Positions 1-7,555 of a DNA stretch of 16,652 nt are shown one piece after another. The notes under the pieces are model-generated. The model was not told the DNA's origin, made no database searches, and was given only the letters and a program-made list of their open reading frames with translations. Origin of the DNA: Kiritimatiellia bacterium (GTDB taxonomy: Bacteria; Verrucomicrobiota; Kiritimatiellia; RFP12; UBA1067); NCBI GenBank assembly GCA_017508315.1, contig JAFVZE010000067.1, forward strand, positions 1 through 16,652, read 5' to 3'. The position numbers and the translations under genes were made by a program. Each line of letters opens with the position of its first letter. Positions within the stretch are counted from its first letter, which is position 1.

Positions 1-176
1 AAGGACGCGAAAATCGCCCATATCAAAAGCGGAGTACGGTTGACGCGAAATCCGACGCGTTTTGCAAGTCATGTAGCGCACCAAAACGTCAGACAAAATC
101 GCTTCGCTATCACTGTACAACAGTTGCACATTCGAGTAACCCATTACCCGCGGCAAAGACGCGAGAGGCGCGAATT
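1..176. other. Left-edge leader region upstream of the glutamine synthetase gene
   Basis: No gene can be supported here. Plus-strand frame 1 is open from base 1 to a TAA at 211-213, and frame 3 is open to a TGA at 177-179. Neither gives a recognisable protein. The stretch is also less GC-rich than the genes that follow, so I read it as intergenic, possibly with the very end of an upstream gene. It holds a short inverted repeat (ACTGT-ACA-ACAGT, 112-124) with no T-tract. On the minus strand at 93-108 it holds a copy of a motif that recurs at 14861-14876 (see findings). Confidence 0.5.
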
Positions 177-185
177 TGATATAAT
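177..185 (+). promoter_or_regulatory. Extended -10 promoter (TGATATAAT) of the glutamine synthetase gene
   Basis: A consensus -10 hexamer TATAAT at 180-185 is preceded by TGA, giving the extended -10 form. No convincing -35 lies 16-18 bases upstream, which extended -10 promoters can tolerate. The start of transcription would fall near 192. That leaves a leader of about 23 bases containing the AAAGGAA ribosome site at 199-205. Known: extended -10 elements can replace a -35 in sigma-70-type promoters. Inferred: that it is active in this organism. Confidence 0.6.
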
Positions 186-214
186 TGTGTTCGATCCGAA
201 AGGAATTGAATAAA

Positions 215-1714
215 ATGCAAAACGCAGATACGAATGTGTGCGACATCGTCGCATGTCTCAAAAAGCCGCGCGCGGCTTTCACCAAGGCCGACATCAAGAA
301 GTTCGTCAGAACGCAGGGCATCCGCCATGTGAATTTCATGTATCCGGGCGGAGACGGGCGTCTGAAAACGCTCAACTTCGTTCTCAACGACGAGGCTTAT
401 CTCGACGAGATACTTTCCTGCGGCGAGCGCGTGGACGGCTCTTCGCTTTTCAGCTACATCGAAGCGTCCAGCTCCGATCTTTACGTTGTGCCGCGTTTCT
501 CCTCGGCGTTTGTCGATCCGTTCGCGAAACTGCCGACGCTCTGTCTGCTCTGTTCTTTCTTCAACAAGGACGGCGAACCGCTCGAATCTTCTCCGGAATA
601 CACTCTGCGCAAGGCGTGCGCGGCGTTCAGGAAGGCGACCGGACTTGAGTTTCAGGCGATGGGCGAGCTTGAGTATTACGTCATCGCCCCCGAGAGCGCG
701 GCGTTTCCCGCCGTCGACCAGCGCGGCTACCACGAGTCGGCGCCGTTCGCGAAATTCAACGAATTCCGCCAGAAGTGCATGCATTATATTTCTCTCGCCG
801 GCGGCATGATCAAGTACGGACACTCCGAAGTCGGCAACTTCACGCAGGACGGCAAGCTCTACGAGCAGAACGAGATCGAGTTTCTGCCCTGCGCGGCGGA
901 AGACGCGGCGAACCAGCTCACCGTCGCGAAGTGGATGATTCGCAATCTCGGCGCCGAATACGGCTACGACATCACTTTCGCGCCGAAGATCACCGTCGGC
1001 AAGGCCGGTTCGGGGCTGCATGTGCACATGCGTCTCATGAAGAACGGCAGGAATCAGATGCTCAAGGCCGGAAAGATATCCGACAGCGCCAAGCGCGCGA
1101 TCGCCGGCATGATGAAACTCGCGCCTTCGATCACGGCTTTCGGCAACATGAATCCGACGAGCTATTTCCGTCTGGTTCCGCATCAGGAGGCGCCGACGAA
1201 CGTATGCTGGGGTGACCGCAACCGCTCGGTGCTCGTGCGCGTTCCGCTCGGGTGGACCGCCAAGACCGATCTCTGCAAGCAGGCCAATCCCAAGGAGACG
1301 GCCGCCGCGTACAACACCGCCGAGAAGCAGACCGTCGAGATGCGCTCGCCGGACGCTTCGGCGAACGTCTACCTGCTGATGGCCGGTCTCGCCGTCGCCT
1401 GCCGCTACGGCTTTTCGCTCAAGGACGGGGTGAACGCGGCTGACGCGACCTATGTCAACGTCAATATCCACAGGAAGGAGAACGAAAAGCTTCTCAAGTC
1501 TCTTGAGACGCTTCCCGACAGCTGCGCGGCTTCCGCCGACTGTCTGGAGAAGCAGCGCGCAATCTACGAGGAATGCGGAGTTTTCTCGCCGGCGATGATC
1601 GACGGCATTCTCGCGCAGTTGCGCTCGTTCAACGACCGGACGCTCCGCCGCGACATCCAAAAGAAGCCCGCCGAGGTCGCCAAACTCGTCAAGACCTACT
1701 TCTACTGCGGTTGA
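215..1714 (+). CDS. Glutamine synthetase family protein (type I-like, divergent)
   Basis: Probable ATP-dependent ligase joining ammonia (or an amine) to glutamate in the cytoplasm, 499 residues. The ATG at 215 is chosen because AAAGGAA (199-205) sits nine bases before it; an in-frame TTG at 185 lies inside the -10 box. The N-terminal beta-grasp region spans about 25-105 and includes DGSS (74-77) and DPF (101-103). The catalytic domain shows the metal-ligand ELE at 151-153, E205, EIEF near 220, GSGLHVHM at 265-272 (substrate His269), NPTSYFRLVP at 313-322, RNRS at 335-338, RVP at 342-344 and EMRSPD at 376-381. These match GSI active-site blocks. Differences from classical GlnA: about 20 extra residues between RVP and EMRSPD, and no recognisable NLYDLPPEE adenylylation loop. 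Feedback control by adenylylation is therefore unlikely. It could instead be a gamma-glutamyl-amine ligase of the same fold, so I leave the symbol blank. Confidence 0.88.
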   Translation: MQNADTNVCDIVACLKKPRAAFTKADIKKFVRTQGIRHVNFMYPGGDGRLKTLNFVLNDEAYLDEILSCGERVDGSSLFSYIEASSSDLYVVPRFSSAFVDPFAKLPTLCLLCSFFNKDGEPLESSPEYTLRKACAAFRKATGLEFQAMGELEYYVIAPESAAFPAVDQRGYHESAPFAKFNEFRQKCMHYISLAGGMIKYGHSEVGNFTQDGKLYEQNEIEFLPCAAEDAANQLTVAKWMIRNLGAEYGYDITFAPKITVGKAGSGLHVHMRLMKNGRNQMLKAGKISDSAKRAIAGMMKLAPSITAFGNMNPTSYFRLVPHQEAPTNVCWGDRNRSVLVRVPLGWTAKTDLCKQANPKETAAAYNTAEKQTVEMRSPDASANVYLLMAGLAVACRYGFSLKDGVNAADATYVNVNIHRKENEKLLKSLETLPDSCAASADCLEKQRAIYEECGVFSPAMIDGILAQLRSFNDRTLRRDIQKKPAEVAKLVKTYFYCG

Positions 1715-1772
1715 GTGAAGTGAAGAAGGGAAGCACCCTTTCGACATTATGCCGGTTCTCTGCAATGAGAGA

Positions 1773-2894
1773 ATGAAAGTTCTCATCGCCATCGATTCAA
1801 TGAAGGGAAGCCTCGGTTCGATCGAGGGCGGCGAAGCCGTCGCCGCCGGTGTCCGGCGCGTATTCCCCGATGCCGTCTGTGAAGTTTGTCCATTGGCCGA
1901 CGGCGGCGAAGGAACCGTGGAGGCGCTTGTCTCGGGGCTGGGCGGAGAACTGCGCCGGGTGACGGTGACGGGGCCGGCGCGGAAACCGGTCGAGGCCGTT
2001 TACGGTGTCATCGGCAGAACTGCGGTGATGGAGATGGCGGCGGCGGCTGGCATCACGCTTGTTTCCGGCGAAGAGAGGAATCCTCTTTTTACCACGACTT
2101 TCGGCGTCGGCGAGATGATCGCCGACGCGATCGGACGGGGTGCGCGCAGGTTCATCGTCGGTATCGGCGGCAGCGCCACCAACGACGGCGGCGCGGGAAT
2201 GCTCCAGGCGCTCGGCTTTAAGCTTCTCGATGCCGACGGCCGCGAACTGCCGCGCGGCGGCGCGGCACTCTCGCGTCTTGCCGCCATCGACGGTTCGCAG
2301 GTTCCGGCCGAACTTTCAGAATGCGTTTTCAAGGTCGCCTGCGACGTCGTCAATCCGCTCTGCGGCGAAAACGGCGCGAGCGCGGTTTACGGACCGCAGA
2401 AGGGCGCGACTCCTGAAATGGTCGCCGAACTGGATGCGGCGCTCGGCGTTTTCGCTGCGGTTTCCGGCGGAGACGGCAATTTCCCCGGAGCAGGCGCGGC
2501 GGGCGGGCTCGGTTTCGCGTTTCGCACTTTTCTGCGCGGCGAACTTAAAAGCGGCGTGGAACTCGTGCTGGAGGAAACCGGCTTCGAAGAGCGCTTGCGC
2601 GACGCCGATGTGGTCGTTACCGGCGAAGGGCGGCTTGACGAGCAGACGGTTATGGGCAAGGCGCCGATCGGCGTCGCCCACGCCGCCAAGAAATACGGTA
2701 AAAAGGTCATCGCGTTTTCCGGCTGCGTGACCGACGGAGCGCGGAAGGTGAACGATCACGGCATCGACGCGTTCTTTCCGATTCTGCGCTCGGTGGTCAC
2801 GCTCGAAGAAGCGCTCGACCGGCGCAACGCGGCCAAAAATCTCACAGACACGACGGAGCAGGTGTTCAGATGTTTACGACTCTCGGCGCCCTGA
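1773..2894 (+). CDS. Glycerate kinase (GK-I family)
   Basis: Phosphorylates D-glycerate with ATP to phosphoglycerate, feeding lower glycolysis or the serine route; cytoplasmic. The 373-residue length is normal for the family. It starts with MKVLIAIDSMKGSL, the conserved family opening, so the ATG at 1773 is preferred over an in-frame ATG at 1749. Family blocks seen: PLADGGEGTVEAL (40-52), VGIGGSATNDGGAGMLQALG (129-148), GPQKGATPEMV (207-217), GAAGGLGFAF (241-250) and VVTGEGRLDEQTVMGKAP (281-298). The ribosome site before it is weak (GAGAGA directly at the start), so it may be read from a transcript beginning at the glutamine synthetase gene 58 bases upstream. Its last 25 bases overlap the start of the GntP permease, which points to co-translation. 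The paralogues garK and glxK cannot be told apart from sequence alone. Confidence 0.95.
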   Translation: MKVLIAIDSMKGSLGSIEGGEAVAAGVRRVFPDAVCEVCPLADGGEGTVEALVSGLGGELRRVTVTGPARKPVEAVYGVIGRTAVMEMAAAAGITLVSGEERNPLFTTTFGVGEMIADAIGRGARRFIVGIGGSATNDGGAGMLQALGFKLLDADGRELPRGGAALSRLAAIDGSQVPAELSECVFKVACDVVNPLCGENGASAVYGPQKGATPEMVAELDAALGVFAAVSGGDGNFPGAGAAGGLGFAFRTFLRGELKSGVELVLEETGFEERLRDADVVVTGEGRLDEQTVMGKAPIGVAHAAKKYGKKVIAFSGCVTDGARKVNDHGIDAFFPILRSVVTLEEALDRRNAAKNLTDTTEQVFRCLRLSAP

Positions 2895-4123
2895 TCGGGC
2901 TTGCGGCGGCGATCGTGCTGATCGTTCGCAGAACGGTTCCGGCTTACGCGCTCATCGTCGGCGCGCTCATCGGCGGCATCGCCGGCGGCGGCGGACTTGC
3001 CGATACCGTCAAGGCGATGATCTCCGGGACCCAGTCGATGATGCCCAGCGTTCTTCGCATTCTCGCCTCCGGCGTGCTCGTGGGCGCGCTCGTCAGGACC
3101 GGGAGCGCCGCGAAAATAGCCGACGCCATCGTCACCCGGCTCGGCGAACGTTTCGCGCTTGCGGCCGTCGCGCTCGCCGCGATGGCGGTGTGCGCGGTCG
3201 GCGTGTTCATCGATATCGCCGTCATCACCGCAGCTCCGGTGGCGCTCGCCGTCGGAGCGAGGGCGAAGCTGCCGGTTCCGGCGCTCCTCCTGGCGATGAT
3301 CGGCGGCGGCAAGGCGGGTAACATCATCTCCCCCAACCCCAATACGATCGCCGCCGCCGATGCGTTCAAAGTGGACCTTACCGAACTTATGGCGGCGAAC
3401 ATAATCCCCGCGCTCTTCGCTTTCGCCGCGACGCTCGCGCTTTCGTCATGGCTCGCTTCGCGCTGCCGCCGCCGGTCGGAGACGTTCGCGTCTCCGGTCG
3501 CGGAGTGCGGCGATGCCGCGCGTCCGGCGCTTTGGAGCGCGCTTTCCGGTCCGGTCACGGTGGTGGGGCTTCTCGCGCTCCGTCCGTTCGCCGGAATCGC
3601 CGTCGATCCGCTTGTCGCGCTTCCGGCGGGAGGCATCGTTTCGGCGATAGCCTGCGGAAAATGGCGCAATGCGGTCGAGTTTTCGCAGTTCGGACTCGGG
3701 AAGGTTAGCGGGGTCGCGATATTGCTCATCGGAACCGGCACGATCGCCGGAATCATCAGGGCGTCAGATCTCAATACCGATATGATCGCGCTTTTGGGGG
3801 CGCTCAAGCTGCCGATGGCCGCGCTCGCTCCGGTCTCGGGCATACTGATGGCGGGCGCTACCGCTTCGACCACGGCCGGCGCCACCATCGCGTCGCAGAC
3901 GTTCTCGGGCGCGCTCGTCGAGGCGGGAGTCGCGCCGGTCTCCGCCGCCGCGACGATACACGCCGGAGCGACCGTAGCCGATTCGCTCCCGCACGGCAGT
4001 TTCTTTCACGCGACCGGCGGCAGCGTGTTCATGAGCGTCGGCGAACGGCTGAAACTCATTCCGTACGAAGCGGCGGTCGGACTTGTCGCCACGGCGGTTT
4101 CCTGCTGCAGATGGCTGACTTGA
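2870..4123 (+). CDS. GntP-family permease (gluconate/glycerate-type proton symporter)
   Basis: Inner-membrane carrier of 417 residues made almost entirely of hydrophobic segments, about 10-12 of them, beginning within the first 40 residues. The central stretch around residues 140-165 contains IGGGKAGNIISPNPNTIAAA. This is the GntP-type hairpin, with conserved small and polar residues and SPNP in place of PPHP-like sequences. GntP members import gluconate and other small sugar acids with protons. The gene starts inside the glycerate kinase gene, with GGAG and AGG at 2855-2862 as ribosome site, so glycerate is the most economical guess for the substrate; that is inference from context. Nothing looks truncated. 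It converges on the PepSY gene with a 54-base gap and no clear terminator. Confidence 0.9.
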   Translation: MFTTLGALIGLAAAIVLIVRRTVPAYALIVGALIGGIAGGGGLADTVKAMISGTQSMMPSVLRILASGVLVGALVRTGSAAKIADAIVTRLGERFALAAVALAAMAVCAVGVFIDIAVITAAPVALAVGARAKLPVPALLLAMIGGGKAGNIISPNPNTIAAADAFKVDLTELMAANIIPALFAFAATLALSSWLASRCRRRSETFASPVAECGDAARPALWSALSGPVTVVGLLALRPFAGIAVDPLVALPAGGIVSAIACGKWRNAVEFSQFGLGKVSGVAILLIGTGTIAGIIRASDLNTDMIALLGALKLPMAALAPVSGILMAGATASTTAGATIASQTFSGALVEAGVAPVSAAATIHAGATVADSLPHGSFFHATGGSVFMSVGERLKLIPYEAAVGLVATAVSCCRWLT

Positions 4124-4177
4124 AAGCGGAAAGCGCACCGGTCGCGCCGCTCGGGGAATAAGCGGACAATCTTTGCG

Positions 4178-4522
4178 TCAGTCGAGTTCTTTTTTCGACT
4201 TCAGGATCTTGCCGGTTACGGCATCGATATCGTATTCGTAATCAAAAAGACCTGATTCGAATTCAACCTCATAGATCATAACGCCGTTTTCGCGGTCGAG
4301 CTCGCATTTGAGGTCGCGGACATCCGCGCGTTTAAGTCCCGCATGGGCGAGAGCCGCGTTGACGGCAGCTTCTTTGCCGATGTATTTCTTTGCGTTCGAG
4401 TCGGCGCAGACCTTGGCGCGGCAGCACGAAGCGCATTTGGACTTGGCTTGCTGTCCGGCGGCATCGCAGGTGAACGCTGCGATCGCAATACCGAGCGAAG
4501 TGAGAAGTAAGCATTTTTTCAT
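4178..4522 (-). CDS. Small exported cysteine-rich PepSY-domain protein
   Basis: A 114-residue protein. Residues 1-22 form a signal peptide (MKKC, then a hydrophobic run, then CDAA). A short cysteine cluster follows (CASCC at 30-34, C39), with another cysteine at 73. The C-terminal half is one PepSY unit: EAAVNAALAHAGL (51-63), YEVEF (84-88), and YEYDIDAVTGKIL (95-107), the family signature. PepSY domains occur in propeptides of secreted peptidases and in stand-alone envelope proteins, where an inhibitory or binding role is proposed. The function here is unknown. The start is set by AAGGAG at 4531-4535, seven to eight bases before the ATG, and by the promoter at 4559-4587. The cysteines suggest disulfides or metal binding in the periplasm, which is inference. 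No peptidase gene sits beside it. Confidence 0.85.
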   Translation of the reverse strand: MKKCLLLTSLGIAIAAFTCDAAGQQAKSKCASCCRAKVCADSNAKKYIGKEAAVNAALAHAGLKRADVRDLKCELDRENGVMIYEVEFESGLFDYEYDIDAVTGKILKSKKELD

Positions 4523-4558
4523 GTCGATGCTCCTTTCTTTGCCTGTGTTTTCAGAGGC

Positions 4559-4587
4559 ATTGTATCAGATTGATTTTCCGTCTGCAA
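4559..4587 (-). promoter_or_regulatory. Promoter of the PepSY gene (TTGCAG-N17-TACAAT, extended -10)
   Basis: Read on the minus strand, a -35 TTGCAG (4587-4582), a 17-base spacer and a -10 TACAAT (4564-4559) form a well-spaced sigma-70-type promoter. The spacer ends in TGA, giving an extended -10. Transcription would start near 4552, about 30 bases before the ATG at 4522, leaving room for the AAGGAG ribosome site. Confidence 0.65.
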
Positions 4588-4644
4588 CGGGAAATTCAAA
4601 CTGGAAAATTCTGCGCCGGCCGGGGCTTGAGACGGAACGGAAAT

Positions 4645-4660
4645 ATCGGGAAACTCCGAT
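4645..4660. promoter_or_regulatory. Possible operator: inverted repeat ATCGG-N6-CCGAT
   Basis: A perfect 5-base inverted repeat with a six-base centre ends one base before the -35 of the GH20 promoter (4661). The position would suit an activator or a repressor. Five-base arms occur often by chance, so this is only a candidate. Confidence 0.22.
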
Positions 4661-4690
4661 TTGACGGTGCTGCCTTAAATTTGATAGAAT
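4661..4690 (+). promoter_or_regulatory. Promoter of the GH20-esterase operon (TTGACG-N18-TAGAAT)
   Basis: The -35 TTGACG (4661-4666) matches five of six consensus bases. An 18-base spacer and a -10 TAGAAT (4685-4690) follow, again preceded by TGA (extended -10). The predicted start of transcription, near 4697, precedes AAGGAAA (4701-4707) and the ATG at 4716. The box AATTTGATAGAAT closely resembles AATTTGATATAAT at 173-185, upstream of the glutamine synthetase gene. Confidence 0.7.
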
Positions 4691-4715
4691 CGTCGAAAAT
4701 AAGGAAATTTCAAAA

Positions 4716-6656
4716 ATGTCGCGAGTAGTTGCCGTAATTTCGGTCGTCGGTATTTGTTTCGTTTCCGGGGCGGATGCCGCATCTCCCCTTGAACTCCTGC
4801 TGCCCAAGCCGGTGAAGGCGGAAGCGCGCGCGGGCGAGGCTGATGCCGCGATCTGCGCGAAAGTTTCGGCGCGGAAGGGGTGCGTGCCGGACGCTCCGTC
4901 CGCCGTCGCCGCCGAGGCGTACGTGCTGGAAGTTTCGCCGGACGGAGTTGAAATCGTTTCCTCCGATCCGCGCGGCGAGCGTTACGCCCGCGCCACTCTC
5001 GCCCAACTGCTGAAGCTCGGCGACGGCAGAGTGCCGTGCTGCCGTATCGTCGACTGGCCTGCCATGCGCTGGCGCGGTTTCATGAATGACTGCGGGCGCA
5101 ATTATCTTGAAATGGATGGCGTCAAGGCGATTCTCGACGTGATGGCACTTTACAAGATGAATATTTTCCATTGGCACCTGACCGATTATCACGGCTGGCG
5201 GCTGGAGTCGAAAAAATATCCGTGCCTGCAGCGGCCCGAAGCTTTCCGTCGTCAGATCGGCCGGTATTACACGCAGGAGGAATTCAAAGAGATCGTCGCC
5301 TATGCCTCCGAGCGCGGTATAACCGTGATGCCGGAGCTCGACGTTCCCGGGCACACGCTTTCATTCCGACTCGGACTTGATATCGGCACGATGCGCGAGC
5401 CGGGCACGGAGATTGTGATTGATGAACTGCTCAGAGAACTCTGCTCGCTTGCGCCGGCGGAAACGATGCCGTATATCCATCTCGGTACCGACGAAGTGCG
5501 CGTAGATCCGGAGTATTGCGACAAGTCATGGGTGACGCGCTGGACGAAAACCATTAACGGCTGCGGACGCAAGGCCGTCGTCTGGGCGCCGGGCATGAAG
5601 ATCGAACCGGGTTGCGACGTTATCGACATGGCCTGGTACGACGAATACGTGACGAATTCGGTCAATCCCTACATCTACGCCGACTACCGTCGTACATACA
5701 ATGGCAGTTGGACGCCGTTCGATGTGCTGTCGATGTCTGCGTTCGGCGATATGATGAGATGGCGCGGCGAATCGTCCCGGTATATCGGTGCGATCACCAG
5801 TTGCTGGCATGACGACAACGTAGGCGAGGATACGTTGCAGCTTTTTCGTGACTGCATGGTGTTTCCGGTTATCGTCGCGATGTCCGACAATTTCTGGAGC
5901 GGACGCAAGGTCGACCGTCCGGAGTTCCGCCGCCGGCTGCCCGCGCCCGGCACCGCATATTTCGCCGAGGCGGAGGAACTGGAGAACCGCATCGCCGCGC
6001 AGCGCGACAAGACGCTCGCCGGATTCAGGTTCCCGTTCCCGTTTGTGCGCCAGACCGCAATGCGCTGGCGGATTTCAGAAGTCGGGACGGGACGGGTGCT
6101 CGCCAGAGATGTCGCGCAGGGAACCGTATGGCTTGATTCGCAGGGCTCGAAGGAAGCGGCTTTCGTAAAAAGGAATGTAAAGGAACATATAGCGCTCGAA
6201 ACCTGGATAAAGAGCCCGAAGGATCAGACGCTCGGCGCGTGGATCGACTGTGCCGGACTCTTCGGTGCCTATAGCCGGTTGTTGATGCCGCAGACCCCGC
6301 GGCGCGGCGAATGGTGCCACAGCGGCGCGAGCGTCAGTTTGAACGGCGTTGCGCTTGAGCCGCCCGAATGGAAACAGCCGGGCATGAAATCGACGACCAG
6401 GCCGATCCGCGAACAGGACATCCCGTATTCGACCGATCTTCTGGAAAAACCGCTGGTCGACGAGCTTGTCACGTTGCGTCCGCCGATGCCGGTCGCGCTG
6501 AAGAAAGGCTGGAACCATGTCCGCATCGTTCTGCCTCCGAAAAGTTCCCGGAGAGGCGCCACGTTCTGCCTTGTTGACGGCACGAGCGAGCATCCGCGCG
6601 AAGTCGAGGGGCTCGAATACAGTTCCGAGATGAAATATGGTGACAGGAAGGACTGA
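4716..6656 (+). CDS. Secreted GH20 beta-N-acetylhexosaminidase
   Basis: Exo-acting glycoside hydrolase predicted to release terminal GlcNAc or GalNAc by substrate-assisted catalysis. It is 646 residues long. The signal peptide spans about 1-21 (cleavage near ADA-A). A GH20b-like N-domain covers about 25-112, and the TIM barrel begins near W114. Family blocks seen: RGFMNDCGRNY (120-130), MNIFHWHLTDYHGWRLESKK (148-167), VMPELDVPGHT (204-214) and the catalytic pair in HLGTDEV (D259-E260). An active-site-type Trp lies in SCWHDDNVGEDT near 361-372. The usual HxGGDE has Thr for the second Gly here. Residues from about 440 to 646 form a beta-rich C-domain likely to be a jelly roll or carbohydrate-binding module. 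AAGGAAA at 4701-4707 fixes the start. The stop overlaps the esterase ATG by one base, so the two are probably one operon. Mucin or other host glycans are plausible substrates, by inference. Confidence 0.93.
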   Translation: MSRVVAVISVVGICFVSGADAASPLELLLPKPVKAEARAGEADAAICAKVSARKGCVPDAPSAVAAEAYVLEVSPDGVEIVSSDPRGERYARATLAQLLKLGDGRVPCCRIVDWPAMRWRGFMNDCGRNYLEMDGVKAILDVMALYKMNIFHWHLTDYHGWRLESKKYPCLQRPEAFRRQIGRYYTQEEFKEIVAYASERGITVMPELDVPGHTLSFRLGLDIGTMREPGTEIVIDELLRELCSLAPAETMPYIHLGTDEVRVDPEYCDKSWVTRWTKTINGCGRKAVVWAPGMKIEPGCDVIDMAWYDEYVTNSVNPYIYADYRRTYNGSWTPFDVLSMSAFGDMMRWRGESSRYIGAITSCWHDDNVGEDTLQLFRDCMVFPVIVAMSDNFWSGRKVDRPEFRRRLPAPGTAYFAEAEELENRIAAQRDKTLAGFRFPFPFVRQTAMRWRISEVGTGRVLARDVAQGTVWLDSQGSKEAAFVKRNVKEHIALETWIKSPKDQTLGAWIDCAGLFGAYSRLLMPQTPRRGEWCHSGASVSLNGVALEPPEWKQPGMKSTTRPIREQDIPYSTDLLEKPLVDELVTLRPPMPVALKKGWNHVRIVLPPKSSRRGATFCLVDGTSEHPREVEGLEYSSEMKYGDRKD

Positions 6657-7483
6657 TGATGAAAAAAATATTTCCGCTCATGGTTGCGTCGTTGTTGGCG
6701 GGATGTGTCACGGGGCTGAAGCCTACGGCTCCGCGCAATGCGGCTGTTCCTCCGGCGAAGGTCGACCGCGTATGGGCCGAGAAGATGACGCGCCCTGAAA
6801 TCTCGACCGAAGGACTTAAGTACCGCATATATATTCCGCATGATATCGGATATTTTGAAAAAGTGCCGCTTGTATTGTTTCTGCACGGCGCAGGCGAGCG
6901 GGGTGAAGATAATGCCGTTCAACTGGTGCACGGCGTGCCGCAGCTTATCTCCTATTCGATGCGCAAAAACGAAAAGGCGATCATCGTGGCTCCGCAGTGT
7001 CCCGAAAAACTTCGCTGGTTTGAAACGCCGTGGGGTGAACTTGAGCATCCGACCGCTGTTCGGCCGAGCGTTACAATGGCGAAAGTTATCGCGCTCCTGA
7101 AGAAAATGCTCGCGGATTATCCGGTTGACCGCAGTCGCGTCTATGTCACCGGGCTTTCAATGGGCGGTTATGGAACGTGGGATCTTGCCGCACGCCATCC
7201 GGAGCTTTTCGCGGCGGCGCTGCCGGTCTGCGGCGGCGGCGATGTCGCCCAGGCGCCGCGGTTGGCGAAAGTGCCGCTTTGGACGGTCCACGGCGACAAG
7301 GACGGCGCCGTCCCGGTTGAAAATTCCAGAAGGATGGTAAAGGCGGTCAATGCCGCCGGCGGAAAGGCGATTTACGAAGAATTGTCAGGTCAGGGACACG
7401 GCGTGTGGGGGTACGCGTACGGCAGCGACAAGATTCTCGACTGGTTCTTTTCCCGGCGGAGATGCGCAAAGTTGTGCAAGTGA
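6656..7483 (+). CDS. Lipoprotein alpha/beta-hydrolase esterase (PHB-depolymerase/CE1-like)
   Basis: A 275-residue predicted serine esterase anchored as a lipoprotein. The N-terminus MMKKIFPLMVASLLAGC ends in a lipobox (LLAGC, Cys17). The hydrolase fold shows VPLVLFLHGAGERGEDN (oxyanion HG), the nucleophile elbow TGLSMGGYGTW (Ser168), HGDKDGAVPVENSR (Asp216) and GQGHGVW (His248). That is a complete catalytic triad. Relatives annotated as dienelactone hydrolase, phospholipase or feruloyl/acetyl esterase share this pattern, so the substrate cannot be named. Its ATG overlaps the GH20 stop (TGATG), with AGGAAGGA at 6645-6652, so it is translationally coupled. A role in removing O-acyl groups from the glycan attacked by the GH20 enzyme is inference. 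An ATG at 6659 is equally usable. Confidence 0.88.
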   Translation: MMKKIFPLMVASLLAGCVTGLKPTAPRNAAVPPAKVDRVWAEKMTRPEISTEGLKYRIYIPHDIGYFEKVPLVLFLHGAGERGEDNAVQLVHGVPQLISYSMRKNEKAIIVAPQCPEKLRWFETPWGELEHPTAVRPSVTMAKVIALLKKMLADYPVDRSRVYVTGLSMGGYGTWDLAARHPELFAAALPVCGGGDVAQAPRLAKVPLWTVHGDKDGAVPVENSRRMVKAVNAAGGKAIYEELSGQGHGVWGYAYGSDKILDWFFSRRRCAKLCK

Positions 7484-7555
7484 AGATTCGCGGCACGCCG
7501 ATTCTGCCGACGGTACGTTAAATTGATGGCAAAGATAAAAATGACGGGAAGACAG

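Noticed and set aside
1..213. Open plus-strand frame from base 1 to TAA at 211-213 as the tail of an upstream gene
   Set aside because: It would end inside the ribosome-site region of the next gene and past its -10 box, and the translation shows no recognisable domain. It cannot be excluded without upstream sequence.
1726..1740. Hairpin AAGGG-AAGCA-CCCTT after the glutamine synthetase stop
   Set aside because: A five-base stem and no T-tract make it too weak to call a terminator.
110..1792. A 560-codon open frame on the minus strand opposite the glutamine synthetase gene
   Set aside because: It is rich in Arg, Glu, Val and Leu with no recognisable domain. It mirrors a gene with clear family motifs, and long antisense frames are expected in GC-rich coding DNA.
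2944..3888. A 314-codon minus-strand frame within the permease gene
   Set aside because: Its Ser, Ala and Pro composition is the antisense of a membrane protein. No motif or ribosome site was seen.
4180..4200. AGTCGA...TCGACT inverted repeat between convergent permease and PepSY genes
   Set aside because: It lies inside the PepSY coding end and has no following T-run on either strand.
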